From contig NZ_KI632512.1 in assembly GCF_000504305.1 (NCBI RefSeq), forward strand, positions 3,784,404 through 3,848,403: DNA of 64,000 nucleotides, in the 5' to 3' direction. The notes under the pieces were generated by a model. The model saw nothing but the letters and a program-made list of their open reading frames with translations. It was not told where the DNA came from and did not search any database. The stretch comes from Nitratidesulfovibrio termitidis HI1. GTDB lineage: Bacteria; Desulfobacterota; Desulfovibrionia; Desulfovibrionales; Desulfovibrionaceae. Below are positions 30,695-39,309 of this stretch, one piece after another (position 1 is the first letter of the stretch; each line of letters begins with the position of its first letter). The translations under genes were made by a program, and so were the position numbers.

Positions 30695-32116
30695 ATGAAA
30701 CGTTTTGCTACCCTGATGCTGGCCTTCGCACTGGTGCTGGGCGCCTTCTCCGCTGCCCAGGCCGCCGACATCAAGGCCAAGGGCGTGTGGGCGTTCGATT
30801 TCTCGTGGCTGGACAGCGGCGACTACACCTCCATGGATGACGACAGCCGCAGCGATGACGACTTCTCCGCCAGCCAGCGCTTCCGCACCCAGATCGACGT
30901 CATCGCCAGCGAATCCCTGAAGGGCGTCGTGTTCTTTGAAATCGGCAACACCGTGTGGGGCCGTGGCGACCAGGGCGGCGCGCTTGGCGCTGACCGCACC
31001 AACGTCGAAGTGCGTCGTTCGTACATCGACTGGATGGTGCCCAATACCGCCCTGAAGGTGCGCATGGGTATCCAGGGTCTGGCCCTGCCCGGCGCCGTGG
31101 TGCCTTCCTCCCCCGTGTTCGACGACGACGTGGCCGCCCTTACGCTGTCCTACGCCGTCAACGACATGGTGGGCGTGACCGCCTTCTGGGCGCGTCCGTT
31201 CGACAACGATTCGGGCAACACCACCAACACCAAGAACGACTTCGACGAAGTCGACGTGTTCGGCCTGGCCGTGCCCGTGACCCTGGACGGCTTCAAGGTC
31301 ACCCCCTACGGCGTGTACGCTTCCGTGGGCAAGGACGTGAATCCTGGTGCCGCTACGGCCACTGGTGGCTGGGAATTCCAGCAGGGCATGCTGAGCATGG
31401 CTGAATCCATTGCTCCTGCGGGCATCGACCAGGGCTCTGACACCTACAACGCCTGGTGGGGCGGCGTGGCGTTCGAAATGAGCGCCTTCTCGCCCTTCTC
31501 GCTGAAGGTCGACGCCGTGTACGGCTCCAAGACCGCCGACGACGACGCTGAATCCGCCGAGCGCGCTGGCTGGTTGGTTGCCGCCCTTGCCGAATACCAG
31601 CTCGACATGGTCAAGCCCGGCATCCTGGCCTGGTACGGCTCTGGCGAAGACGACGACATCACCGACGGTTCCGAACGCATGCCTTCCCTCTCCCCCACCG
31701 GTTGGGGCGTGACCAGCTTCGGCTTCCCCGGTTCCGTGTACCGCCAGGACACCTACTTCGGTCTTAACGGCGCCGGCACCTGGGCCGTGGGCCTGCAGCT
31801 GGCCGACATCACCTTCATGGAAAACCTGTCCCACGTGTTCCGCGTGGTGTACATGCAGGGCACCAACGACGCCGACGTGGTGAAGGGCAACAGCGCCGTC
31901 ATCACCGCGTTCGCTCCCACCGCTGGTGAAGTGTTCCTGACCGACGAAGACAGCGCCATCGAAGTGAACTTCGACACCACCTACAAGATCTACGAGAACC
32001 TTTCCCTCGTGGTCGAAATGGGCTGGATCAAGCTCGACATGGATGAAGACACCTGGGGCACGGACGACTACTCCGACGCCAAGAAGCTGGTCTTCAACTT
32101 CATCTACGAGTTCTAA
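30695..32116 (+). CDS. Outer-membrane porin 2
   Basis: 473-residue paralogue of porin 1. Signal peptide MKRFATLMLAFALVLGAFSAAQAA, the same barrel pattern, and the terminal aromatic ...KKLVFNFIYEF. Differences cluster in presumed loops (for example GKDVNPGAATATGGWEFQQG), so pore properties may differ. AAGGAAGGAGC upstream of ATG. Flanked by its own promoter and terminator, so the two porins can be regulated separately. Confidence 0.93.
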   Translation: MKRFATLMLAFALVLGAFSAAQAADIKAKGVWAFDFSWLDSGDYTSMDDDSRSDDDFSASQRFRTQIDVIASESLKGVVFFEIGNTVWGRGDQGGALGADRTNVEVRRSYIDWMVPNTALKVRMGIQGLALPGAVVPSSPVFDDDVAALTLSYAVNDMVGVTAFWARPFDNDSGNTTNTKNDFDEVDVFGLAVPVTLDGFKVTPYGVYASVGKDVNPGAATATGGWEFQQGMLSMAESIAPAGIDQGSDTYNAWWGGVAFEMSAFSPFSLKVDAVYGSKTADDDAESAERAGWLVAALAEYQLDMVKPGILAWYGSGEDDDITDGSERMPSLSPTGWGVTSFGFPGSVYRQDTYFGLNGAGTWAVGLQLADITFMENLSHVFRVVYMQGTNDADVVKGNSAVITAFAPTAGEVFLTDEDSAIEVNFDTTYKIYENLSLVVEMGWIKLDMDEDTWGTDDYSDAKKLVFNFIYEF

Positions 32117-32146
32117 GCCTTACTCTGCCTGAAACCGCACACCCCG

Positions 32147-32179
32147 CCGGGGGCCGCAAGGCCCCCGGTTTTCTTTTTT
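32147..32179 (+). terminator. Terminator of porin 2
   Basis: Stem CCGGGGGCC / GGCCCCCGG, loop GCAA, then TTTTCTTTTTT. Same GCAA loop as the porin 1 terminator, suggesting the terminator was duplicated with the gene. Confidence 0.92.
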
Positions 32180-32221
32180 CCGGCACCGGGACGAAGGGTG
32201 CCTGCACAGGGTGATAGGCAC

Positions 32222-32258
32222 GAAAACGGCCCGCACCTTTTTGGGGGGTGCGGGCCGT
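32222..32258 (-). terminator. Terminator of the CBS-ACT gene
   Basis: 12-bp stem ACGGCCCGCACC / GGTGCGGGCCGT; on the minus strand followed by TTTTCGTG. About 60 bases after the stop at 32318. Confidence 0.85.
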
Positions 32259-32317
32259 GTACGATCAGAAGACGGGGGCGGACGAATGCCAGGCGGCAGG
32301 GCCGATCCGTTGCGCCG

Positions 32318-32989
32318 CTAGGCGGGGTGCACGTTGTCGCGCGCCCAGTACATGAGCGTGAAGCGGCTCTTTACCGCTTCGATGATGCGGTTTTCCTCGG
32401 CGCGGTCCATGGGCAGGATGCGGATGTACACCCGGCGGGTGGGGCCGCTGGAATCGTCCATGGAGGTGAGGATGGAGATGATGCGCGCGTTGTGTTCGCG
32501 CAGGGTGTCCACGATGGGCTTCAAGGTGCCGGGGGTGTTTTCCAGTTCAAAGGCGAACTGCACGCCGCCGTGGCGCACGCCGGTGATGGTGATGAGCACC
32601 TTGAACACGTCGCTGTCGGAAATGATGCCCACCAGCTTGCCCGCGTCGTCGACAACGGGCAGACCGCCGATGCGCTTTTCGATCATGTTCAGGGCCACGG
32701 TTTCCACCGTGTCGTCGGCGCGCACCGTGAACGGGTCGCGCGTCATGATGTCTTTGACCTTGATTTCGGAAAGCAGATAGTACAGCTCGTGCATGTCGAG
32801 CGTGGTGGCCTTGGAGGGCGAGGCTTCCTTGATGTCCCGGTCGGAGACGATGCCGATCAGACGGCCTTCGGCGTCCACCACGGGCAGGCGGCGGATGCGG
32901 TTCTCCTTGAGGATTTTGGAGGCCTTCATCATTGACGTATCAGGCGTTACGGTGATGACATCCTGGGTCATCCATTCGCGAATGAGCAT
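32318..32989 (-). CDS. CBS-pair and ACT domain protein (AcuB-like)
   Basis: 223 residues. Two CBS motifs (MTQDVITVTPDTSMMKASKI...GIVSDRDIKEA, about 7-65; IMTRDPFTVRADDTVETVAL...GIISDSDVFK, about 80-135) form one Bateman module that binds adenine nucleotides; the C-terminal ACT domain (FAFELENTPGTLKPIVDTL) binds small ligands, often amino acids. The combination is typical of AcuB-like regulators in delta-proteobacteria; the target is unknown. GGGAGGAT precedes the ATG. Monocistronic with its own terminator. Confidence 0.9.
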   Translation of the reverse strand: MLIREWMTQDVITVTPDTSMMKASKILKENRIRRLPVVDAEGRLIGIVSDRDIKEASPSKATTLDMHELYYLLSEIKVKDIMTRDPFTVRADDTVETVALNMIEKRIGGLPVVDDAGKLVGIISDSDVFKVLITITGVRHGGVQFAFELENTPGTLKPIVDTLREHNARIISILTSMDDSSGPTRRVYIRILPMDRAEENRIIEAVKSRFTLMYWARDNVHPA

Positions 32990-33272
32990 GGGGTAAATCC
33001 TCCCTCGTGGCGGATGGTACGCGTTGACGGTCTAGGGTATCCTGTTGGAACCATTCTATACCTGTTTCCGGGCGGAGCACAACCACCCGCCGGGCGCCCG
33101 ACGGGAAGAACCGCGCCGAATTCTTCGAAACATCCGGTGCCGGGCATGCGCGGTCGGCACGGCGGGGCTGTCCGGCCAGGCGGGGCAGTGGTAAAACGGG
33201 CAACGGCACGCAGTCTCATGGCCGGCAGTGACACGTTCCGTCACGGCGTTGGCAGGCAACAGGGGGAAGAAG

Positions 33273-34139
33273 ATGTTCGAAAGGGAATTGCGCAACGTCA
33301 GCATGACCGTATGGTGGAACCTGGCGCTGCTGACCATCGGGGGCACGCTGTTCTCGCTGGGCATGAAGTCCATTGCCGTGCCGCACGGGTTCATCTCCGG
33401 CGGCATCTTCGGCACGGGCATCTATATCTACTACGCGACGGGCATTCTGTCGCCTGCCGTGTGGTACCTGCTGCTCAACTTGCCCATCTTCGTGCTGGGC
33501 TGGCTGTTCGTGAGCCGTCGCTTCTTCCTGTACAGCCTGTACGGCACGGCGGTGACCACCATAGCCGCGCAGTTCATCACCTGGCAGGCGCACATCACCA
33601 ACCCGCTGCTGGCAGCGGTGGCGGCAGGCACCGTATGCGGGGCGGGCCTTGGCATCGTGTTGCGTTCGCTGGGCAGCGAAGGCGGCATGACCATCATTGC
33701 CATCATACTGCACCAGCGCTGGAGCATGCGCGTGGGACAGGTGAGCTTTCTCTACAATTTCGTGCTGTTCATGGTTGGTCTGGCCACGCTGGACGTGGAC
33801 ATGGTGCTGTATTCCGTCATTCTGGTATACACGTATTCACAGGTGATGGATTACGTGCACTCGCTGTTCAACCAGCGCAAGATGGTGTTCATCGTTTCAG
33901 AATGTGCGGAATGCATCGCGGCGGAGATATTGCAGCATCTGCACAGAGGCGCCACATTCCTGCAAGGAAAGGGCGCCTTTACAGGACGCGACAAGCAGGT
34001 GCTGATGACCGTGGTGCAGAACTATCAGCTGAAGCGTCTGGAAGAAACGGTGTTCCGGCATGACCCCAACGCGTTCATGATCGTGGAGAACACCTTCAAC
34101 GTGCTGGGAACGGGGTTTTCCAAGAGAAAGGTCTACTAG
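33273..34139 (+). CDS. YitT-family membrane protein
   Basis: 288 residues. Five to six hydrophobic helices in the N-terminal two thirds (LALLTIGGTLFSLGMKSIAV, GILSPAVWYLLLNLPIFVLG, RSLGSEGGMTIIAIIL) with the family GSEGG motif, then a soluble C-terminal DUF2179-type domain (KMVFIVSECAECIAAEILQ, GRDKQVLMTVVQNYQLKRL). Family function is not established; some members have been linked to transport. The ATG at 33273 has GGGGGAAG upstream; the 15-residue in-frame extension is rejected. Confidence 0.9.
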   Translation: MFERELRNVSMTVWWNLALLTIGGTLFSLGMKSIAVPHGFISGGIFGTGIYIYYATGILSPAVWYLLLNLPIFVLGWLFVSRRFFLYSLYGTAVTTIAAQFITWQAHITNPLLAAVAAGTVCGAGLGIVLRSLGSEGGMTIIAIILHQRWSMRVGQVSFLYNFVLFMVGLATLDVDMVLYSVILVYTYSQVMDYVHSLFNQRKMVFIVSECAECIAAEILQHLHRGATFLQGKGAFTGRDKQVLMTVVQNYQLKRLEETVFRHDPNAFMIVENTFNVLGTGFSKRKVY

Positions 34140-34167
34140 GCTCCGGCGCGGGTGATTGTGAGGCCGT

Positions 34168-34225
34168 ACTGGTGCGGGCCGTATGGGTATGAGCGGACTG
34201 GTGCGAGCCGTACTTGTATGAGCGG
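34168..34225. repeat. 29-bp direct repeat, two units
   Basis: Two adjacent 29-base copies (ACTGGTGCGGGCCGT... and ACTGGTGCGAGCCGT..., both ending GTATGAGCGG), followed by a partial third. Lies between YitT and the unknown gene. Confidence 0.8.
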
Positions 34226-34380
34226 ACTGGGCGCGGAAAGGCGCAGGGATGGCGGGAACCACATGGCGGCACGCTGCGGCGGCGGGCAGGGGATACCCTG
34301 TGCGCCGTCGCATTTTTGCGCGGGTTGCATGGAAGGCCTGACGGCAGGATGCCACGGGCGCGGTGTCGGTCGATGGAGCG

Positions 34381-35475
34381 TCAGTCCGTCTCGATGATGC
34401 GCAGGCTGGCGCACAGCGCAGCCATGATGTCGGGGACCGGCCCACCGGTGCTGCACAGGCAGACCGCCACCAGTTTGTTTGCGTCCCCGACAAGCCATGC
34501 CGCGCCTTCCTCGTGGATGGCGGCGCGTGCCAGACCACGCAACATGGGCAGGGCGCCGAGCAGCGTGCGGCGCGCAACGCGTTGCCAGAAGGCGGATTCC
34601 CGGGCGCGGTTCGGTTGGCAGTGGGGCAGGCGCGCGTGCACCTCGCGCGTGTCCAGGCCTGCCTTGCGGGCGGCCCAGTGGCGCAGGGGCAGCCCCTGCA
34701 GTACCACGTTGGCGGGCGCAAGCCGCTCCACGGACAGGGTGTCCGCCCCCCGGCGAAAGTGCAGGGCGCACAGGCCGGGGCGAAAGGTGAAGTCGCGCAG
34801 GGCAAAACCGGCGGGCGCCGCAAGTTCCAGGTCGTGCAGCCGGAAGGGCACGGCTTCATGCCGGGGGTGCAGGCGCAGGGTGGTCAGTACCGACGCGGCT
34901 TCCAACAGGGAGGCCTCGTCGGGTTGCGGGGCGTGCAGCCGGGTTACGGGCGGGGTCGCGCCGGTTTCGGCGGCGTCCTTGCCGTCATGTGCGGTATGGG
35001 CATCCAGAACCGCCGGGGCGTCATGATCCTTGCGAGCCTTCGGGCCACCATGGGCATCACGATCGTCCGGGGCGGTGGCAGGCCCCGCCGGAAAGCGCAC
35101 CTCGATGTTGCAGCGGGCTTCGCCGTCATGGCACAGCGCCCCGCAGCCCCCGTGCCAGGCAAAGGGCACGTAGGTCAGCCGGGGGCGCAGCGCGGCCAGC
35201 ACCTGCGCCCAGCGGGCGGGCACCCGGCGCGGGTCGGCGGTGAAGCCGGGCAGGCGGCGGTTCTGGCGTTCCAGGGCCGCACGGCGGCGCGGGATGGAAA
35301 ATTCGGCGGGATCGGGCCGCCAGGCGCATTCCAGGGTGGTGCGGCCGTGCCGGGCCAGCGACAGGAAATGGTGCTCCACGTCGTGGGGCTGCCAGTCGTA
35401 CGGGACGGACAGGCTCAGGCCGTTCCAGGCGATGTGCCGCAGATGCGGCTCTGGTGATGGGGGCGCGGGGTCCAT
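34381..35475 (-). CDS. Hypothetical protein (364 aa)
   Basis: Unrecognised soluble protein. N-terminal half: HIAWNGLSLSVPYDWQPHDV, GRTTLECAWRPDP, a Cys pair in GGCGALCHDGEARCNIEV; a disordered charged middle (about 130-180) and a C-terminal half with LELAAPAGFALRDFTFRPGL and WLVGDANKLVAVCL. The repeated phrasing (WNGLSLSVPYDW and LELAAPAGFALRDFTF, each followed by a basic core) suggests two related domains. No signal peptide or helix bundle. Gene-like composition throughout; function unknown. Confidence 0.75.
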   Translation of the reverse strand: MDPAPPSPEPHLRHIAWNGLSLSVPYDWQPHDVEHHFLSLARHGRTTLECAWRPDPAEFSIPRRRAALERQNRRLPGFTADPRRVPARWAQVLAALRPRLTYVPFAWHGGCGALCHDGEARCNIEVRFPAGPATAPDDRDAHGGPKARKDHDAPAVLDAHTAHDGKDAAETGATPPVTRLHAPQPDEASLLEAASVLTTLRLHPRHEAVPFRLHDLELAAPAGFALRDFTFRPGLCALHFRRGADTLSVERLAPANVVLQGLPLRHWAARKAGLDTREVHARLPHCQPNRARESAFWQRVARRTLLGALPMLRGLARAAIHEEGAAWLVGDANKLVAVCLCSTGGPVPDIMAALCASLRIIETD

Positions 35476-35680
35476 GTGGTCCGGTCAGGATACCGGCGGG
35501 GTAGGGGGGAGGGGCTGCGGCCGCGCGCGGCCGGATCGGGCCGTTGCGGTTGCGGTGAGGCAGGGGGGAACGTCAGTGGCGTTCCGGGCGTCGGGTTCCT
35601 CACATTGAAAGAGTACCCAATCAATTGGCAGTGCGCAAGGGGCGCGCAATGGGGCCAGCCGCCGCGCGGCAGTGCGGTCA

Positions 35681-35830
35681 CCCCGTGTCATCCCGTATCA
35701 GGCCGTGTCAGGCCGTGTCTCCCCGTATCAGGCCGTATCGGGCCGTATCGGGCCGCGTCAGGCCGCGTCAGGCCGCGTCAGGCCGCGTCAGGCCGTGTCA
35801 CCCGATTGCAGGCCGTGTCAGGCCGTGTGG
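35681..35830. repeat. 10-bp tandem array, fifteen units
   Basis: Fifteen consecutive 10-base units of consensus GGCCGYRTCA; four in the centre are identical (GGCCGCGTCA), flanked by GGCCGTRTCR variants. It fills the middle of the 35476-35926 gap, where no gene is seen. 10 bp is close to one helical turn. Confidence 0.92.
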
Positions 35831-35926
35831 GCCCATGCTGCTCCATGCGATTCCGGCGCCGCTTGGAGCCGCCCCTGTCGCGTCCTGCGTGGCAAGCGCC
35901 ACGAACCCGCCGCACCATTCCGTTCT

Positions 35927-38455
35927 TCAGCGTTCCCCGGCCCGCAGCAGGGCCTCGCGGGCGTCATGGTCGCGCCCGCGGACCTGCAGGGCGCGGGCCA
36001 GTTCCAGCCAGCCCTGTTTCAGGTCGGGCCGCAGGGCCACGCTTTGCCGGGCCATCACTTCCGCGATTTCCGGATCCTCGCCGCCGTCCAGGTACAGCCG
36101 GGCCATGAGCTGCAAGGCGATGGCGTCCTGCGGGTTGTGCAGCAACGCCTCGTGCAGGTGTTCGCGGGCCTCGTCCGGGCGGCCCTGGCGCATGCACAGC
36201 CGGGCCAGGTGGCGGCAGGTCAGCGCCGCGCCGCCGGCCAGTTTCGCGGCCTTGGTGTAGTACTGGCGGGCCTGGGCGAAGCGTTTCTCGCCTTCGGCCA
36301 GTTGCCCCAGGCGGATCAGGGCGTAGACGTGCCCCGGCGCGTTGCGCAGGCATTTGCGGAAGCAGTCGCGCGCTTCCGCCGTTTCGCCCTCGGACTGGCA
36401 CACGGTGCCCAGGTTGTACAGGGCCATGGGGTCGCCGGGCTTGCGCGTCAGCGCCTCGCCGAAGTGGCGGCGCGCCTCGGAATGCCGCCCCAGCCCGGCC
36501 ATGCACACCCCCAGCGAGTTCCAGGCCATGGTGTTGCCTTCGTCCGCCAGCAGGGCCAGCTTGTATTCCTCGATGGCCCCGAAGGTGTCGCCCAGGCTGT
36601 AGCGCTTGTCAGCGCTGATGTTCAGCGCCAGCGAATCCAGCACGCCCACGCGCGGCGCGGGCAGCAGCATGGCGTACTCCAGGGCCTTCAGGCAGTTTTC
36701 CAGCGTGTCGGCCTTGCGGTAGCTGAGGTACGGATGGCAGGCCACCCCCACGGCGGCCCCGATGCGCAGGCGGCGTTCCAGTTCGTCGCACAGCGCGGCG
36801 TAGGTTTCGCGCGCCCCGCCCGGCCCGTCGGGCGTCATGCCGGGGTGGAAGAAGATCAGGCTGTTCAGGCCGTAGCGCCCCCCCAGGGCTTGCGGCCCCA
36901 GCAGGTCGCGGCACAGTTGGGCGGCCTCTGCCATCAACTGTTCCGGATGCGCGGCGCGTCCTTCCGGTTCGCGGCCTTCGTCCGACAGGCGGATGAGCGC
37001 CAGGGCGAAGGCGTCGCAGCGCTCGCGTTCGGCGCTCCAGCGGGCCAGGAAGTCGCCATGGCGGAACAGCCCGGTCAGCGGATCGGTGCGCGGGGCTTCC
37101 CCGCCGCCGTCGCGTACGGTGACGCCCTTTTCCTCGGGCAGCAGGGTCAGCCGGTCGCCGGGTTCCACCGCCCAGGTGGGGTCGCCCACATGCATGATTT
37201 CGGCCAGCGAGGTGTTGTCGCGTACCTCCATCAGCACCACCTCGCCCTTGTACAGGGGCTGGCGTGGCTCCTGCGAGCCGCCGCGCACGGGGTAGGCCAC
37301 CGACCACACGGAAAAGCGCTGCCCTTCACGGGCGTTCATGTTGCCGCCAAGGCTCACCACCACCCGCGACAGGGGCAGGGTTTCCAGCACCCGGCCCCCT
37401 TCGGCCAGAATGCGCGAAAAGCCCATCACCGGCACGCCGGGCGCGGCGTCGCCCCCCTTGCCCTCGCCATCTCCAACGGACAGGGCGACGGCCTCCACGG
37501 CCACGGCAGCGGCAAGGCGGGCCTTGCGCAGCAGCACCCTGGCCTGTTCGCCATGGTCGCGGGCAAAGGCCGCGCCTTCCATGTCCTGCGGGTAGACGGC
37601 GAACCCGGCGGAAACGGCCACCCCCACCGGCTCGTCGGTGAGCCCGCAGGTAATGGTCACCCCGCGCAGGCGGCGCACCATGTCCACGGCCAGCTTGCGG
37701 CAGCCGCCGGACGTGCCCGCGGGCACGAACAGGGCGAATTCGAAGTCCCCGGTGCGGGCGGTCAGGGCCTGTTCCGGCGCGGCGCGGCGCAGTTCTTCGG
37801 CCAGCGCGGCGATGAGCCGGTCGGCAAAGACGTAGCCGTGGTCGCGCGCCACCTCGCGCAGGCTGCCCAGGCGCACGGCGATGACGCCCATGCTGGCCCG
37901 ATGCCCGGCGGCCAGGTCGCACTTGCCCTCCGACGCGGTGGAAAAGCAGTCGCGGATGCAGTCCACCTCGCGCGCGATGGCGTCCAATAAATGTTGGCGG
38001 GTAGCCAGGCCCGTCACCGGATCGGTCAGGCTGGCCTTGTACAGTTGCAGGTTTTCCAGGCACAGCCCGGCCACGCCCGGCAGCACCGGCGACAGCGCGC
38101 GGGCCGTGCGCGCGGGCACGCCGCGCGCCACGAACACGCCCAGTTGTTCGCCCTGATGCATCAGGGGCACCAGCAGCTTGCGCTCCTGCGGCAGCCACAG
38201 CGGTTCCGGCCCGCTGGCGGCGCGGGGAAAATACAGGCTGTACGCCTTGAAGGGCAGCACGCGGGCCATGGCGTCGCGCAGGCGGTGTTCGAAAGCGATC
38301 AGGTCGCGCCGGGTAAGCGGAACCTGCCATATTGGCGAGGCCGGAGTTGCAGACCGTGCGGCCCGTGAAGGAGGACAGACGGGGTCGGCCTGCGCGGAAG
38401 GCCGGGAACTGTCGGACGCGGCGGCGCCGGGTGCTGTGGGCTGCTTCATGGGCAT
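35927..38455 (-). CDS. Tandem degenerate GGDEF domains with C-terminal TPR
   Basis: 842 residues. After a disordered start (1-40) a GAF-like segment (to ~140) leads to a first GGDEF-type domain (DPVTGLATRQHLLDAI; active loop reads TGDFE), a linker with a small beta domain (KGEVVLMEVRDNTSLAEIMH), a second GGDEF-type domain (DPLTGLFRHGDFLARW; loop reads GGRYG), and six or so TPRs (about 615-835: AWNSLGVCMAGLGRHSEARR, ALYNLGTVCQSEGETAEARD). Neither loop matches GG(D/E)EF, so diguanylate cyclase activity is unlikely; a c-di-GMP or GTP sensing scaffold is more plausible (inference). ATG 38455; second Met 38449 also possible. Confidence 0.82.
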   Translation of the reverse strand: MPMKQPTAPGAAASDSSRPSAQADPVCPPSRAARSATPASPIWQVPLTRRDLIAFEHRLRDAMARVLPFKAYSLYFPRAASGPEPLWLPQERKLLVPLMHQGEQLGVFVARGVPARTARALSPVLPGVAGLCLENLQLYKASLTDPVTGLATRQHLLDAIAREVDCIRDCFSTASEGKCDLAAGHRASMGVIAVRLGSLREVARDHGYVFADRLIAALAEELRRAAPEQALTARTGDFEFALFVPAGTSGGCRKLAVDMVRRLRGVTITCGLTDEPVGVAVSAGFAVYPQDMEGAAFARDHGEQARVLLRKARLAAAVAVEAVALSVGDGEGKGGDAAPGVPVMGFSRILAEGGRVLETLPLSRVVVSLGGNMNAREGQRFSVWSVAYPVRGGSQEPRQPLYKGEVVLMEVRDNTSLAEIMHVGDPTWAVEPGDRLTLLPEEKGVTVRDGGGEAPRTDPLTGLFRHGDFLARWSAERERCDAFALALIRLSDEGREPEGRAAHPEQLMAEAAQLCRDLLGPQALGGRYGLNSLIFFHPGMTPDGPGGARETYAALCDELERRLRIGAAVGVACHPYLSYRKADTLENCLKALEYAMLLPAPRVGVLDSLALNISADKRYSLGDTFGAIEEYKLALLADEGNTMAWNSLGVCMAGLGRHSEARRHFGEALTRKPGDPMALYNLGTVCQSEGETAEARDCFRKCLRNAPGHVYALIRLGQLAEGEKRFAQARQYYTKAAKLAGGAALTCRHLARLCMRQGRPDEAREHLHEALLHNPQDAIALQLMARLYLDGGEDPEIAEVMARQSVALRPDLKQGWLELARALQVRGRDHDAREALLRAGER

Positions 38456-38610
38456 GGCTTATACCGTTTTTCCGCACCGTTGGAAAGGCGTGCGTAACTG
38501 CGCGCGGGGTTTCGCACCCTGTGCTCATTTGGACATGACGCCGTCCGGAGCGTGGGGAAAGGTTGAACCGTGCGGTGGCTTGGGCTATGGTGCTGATCGT
38601 CCGGTCTGGC

Positions 38611-38685
38611 CGGTTTGGCGCGAGCCAGTTTGGCGCGAGCCAGTTTGGCGAGAGCCGGATTGACGCGAGCCGGATTGCCGCGAAT
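38611..38685. repeat. 15-bp tandem repeat, five units
   Basis: Five 15-base units (CAGTTTGGCGCGAGC type, drifting to CGGATTGACGCGAGC) in the 38456-38772 gap upstream of the nitroreductase gene. Not in a supported coding frame. Confidence 0.88.
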
Positions 38686-38772
38686 CGGTCAGGCCGTGCG
38701 CAACCGCCCCATCCGTTTCCGGCTCATCCCTTCCGAGCCCAATTTCCAACCGCCAGTGCCAAGAACACACCC

Positions 38773-39309
38773 ATGACGGACCCCCATGTTTCCGATGCAT
38801 CCCGCGCCGTGATCGACGCCCTGCACGAGCGCCGCAGCATCCGCCGCTTCACCGGCGAGCCGGTCACCCGCGACGAAATCGTGGCCATGCTGGACGCGGC
38901 CCGCTGGGCGCCCAGCGGGCTGAACAACCAGCCGTGGCGCTTTCTGGTGGTGCGACCCGGCGACCCCCGGCAGGAGGCGCTGGCGGGCTGCACCAAATAT
39001 GCCCGCATCGTGCGCGATGCGGGAGTGCTGGTGGCCGTGTTTCTCGACCGCGAGGCGTGCTACCACCCCATGAAGGACCATCAGGGCGCGGGGGCCTGCA
39101 TCCAGAACCTGCTGCTGGCCACCCATGCGCTGGGTCTTGGCGCGGTGTGGCTGGGCGAGATCGTCAACCAGGCGGAACAGGTGGAGCAGGCCCTTGGGCT
39201 GCCCGCCGGGCGTTACGAATTCATGGCCCTCATCGCGGCCGGGCGTCCCGCCCAGCGCGGCTCGTCCGACCGCGCCCCTCTTGAAACTCTGCTGCTGGAG
39301 GCCTTGTGA
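38773..39309 (+). CDS. Nitroreductase-family protein
   Basis: 178 residues, FMN-dependent NAD(P)H oxidoreductase family. RRSIRRFTGEPVTRDEI (FMN phosphate-binding arginines), ARWAPSGLNNQPWRFLVV, and GLGAVWLGEI are hallmarks. ATG 38773 gives the normal short N-terminus (MTDPHVSDASRAVIDALHER); the upstream opening is repeat-derived. Overlaps the next gene by 4 bases (GTGA), so they are translated together. Substrate unknown. Confidence 0.9.
   Translation: MTDPHVSDASRAVIDALHERRSIRRFTGEPVTRDEIVAMLDAARWAPSGLNNQPWRFLVVRPGDPRQEALAGCTKYARIVRDAGVLVAVFLDREACYHPMKDHQGAGACIQNLLLATHALGLGAVWLGEIVNQAEQVEQALGLPAGRYEFMALIAAGRPAQRGSSDRAPLETLLLEAL

Noticed and set aside
35681-35830. DnaA-box/origin iteron cluster
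   Set aside because: Units are GC-rich, show no TTATNCACA-type box, and there is no dnaA or AT-rich unwinding region nearby.
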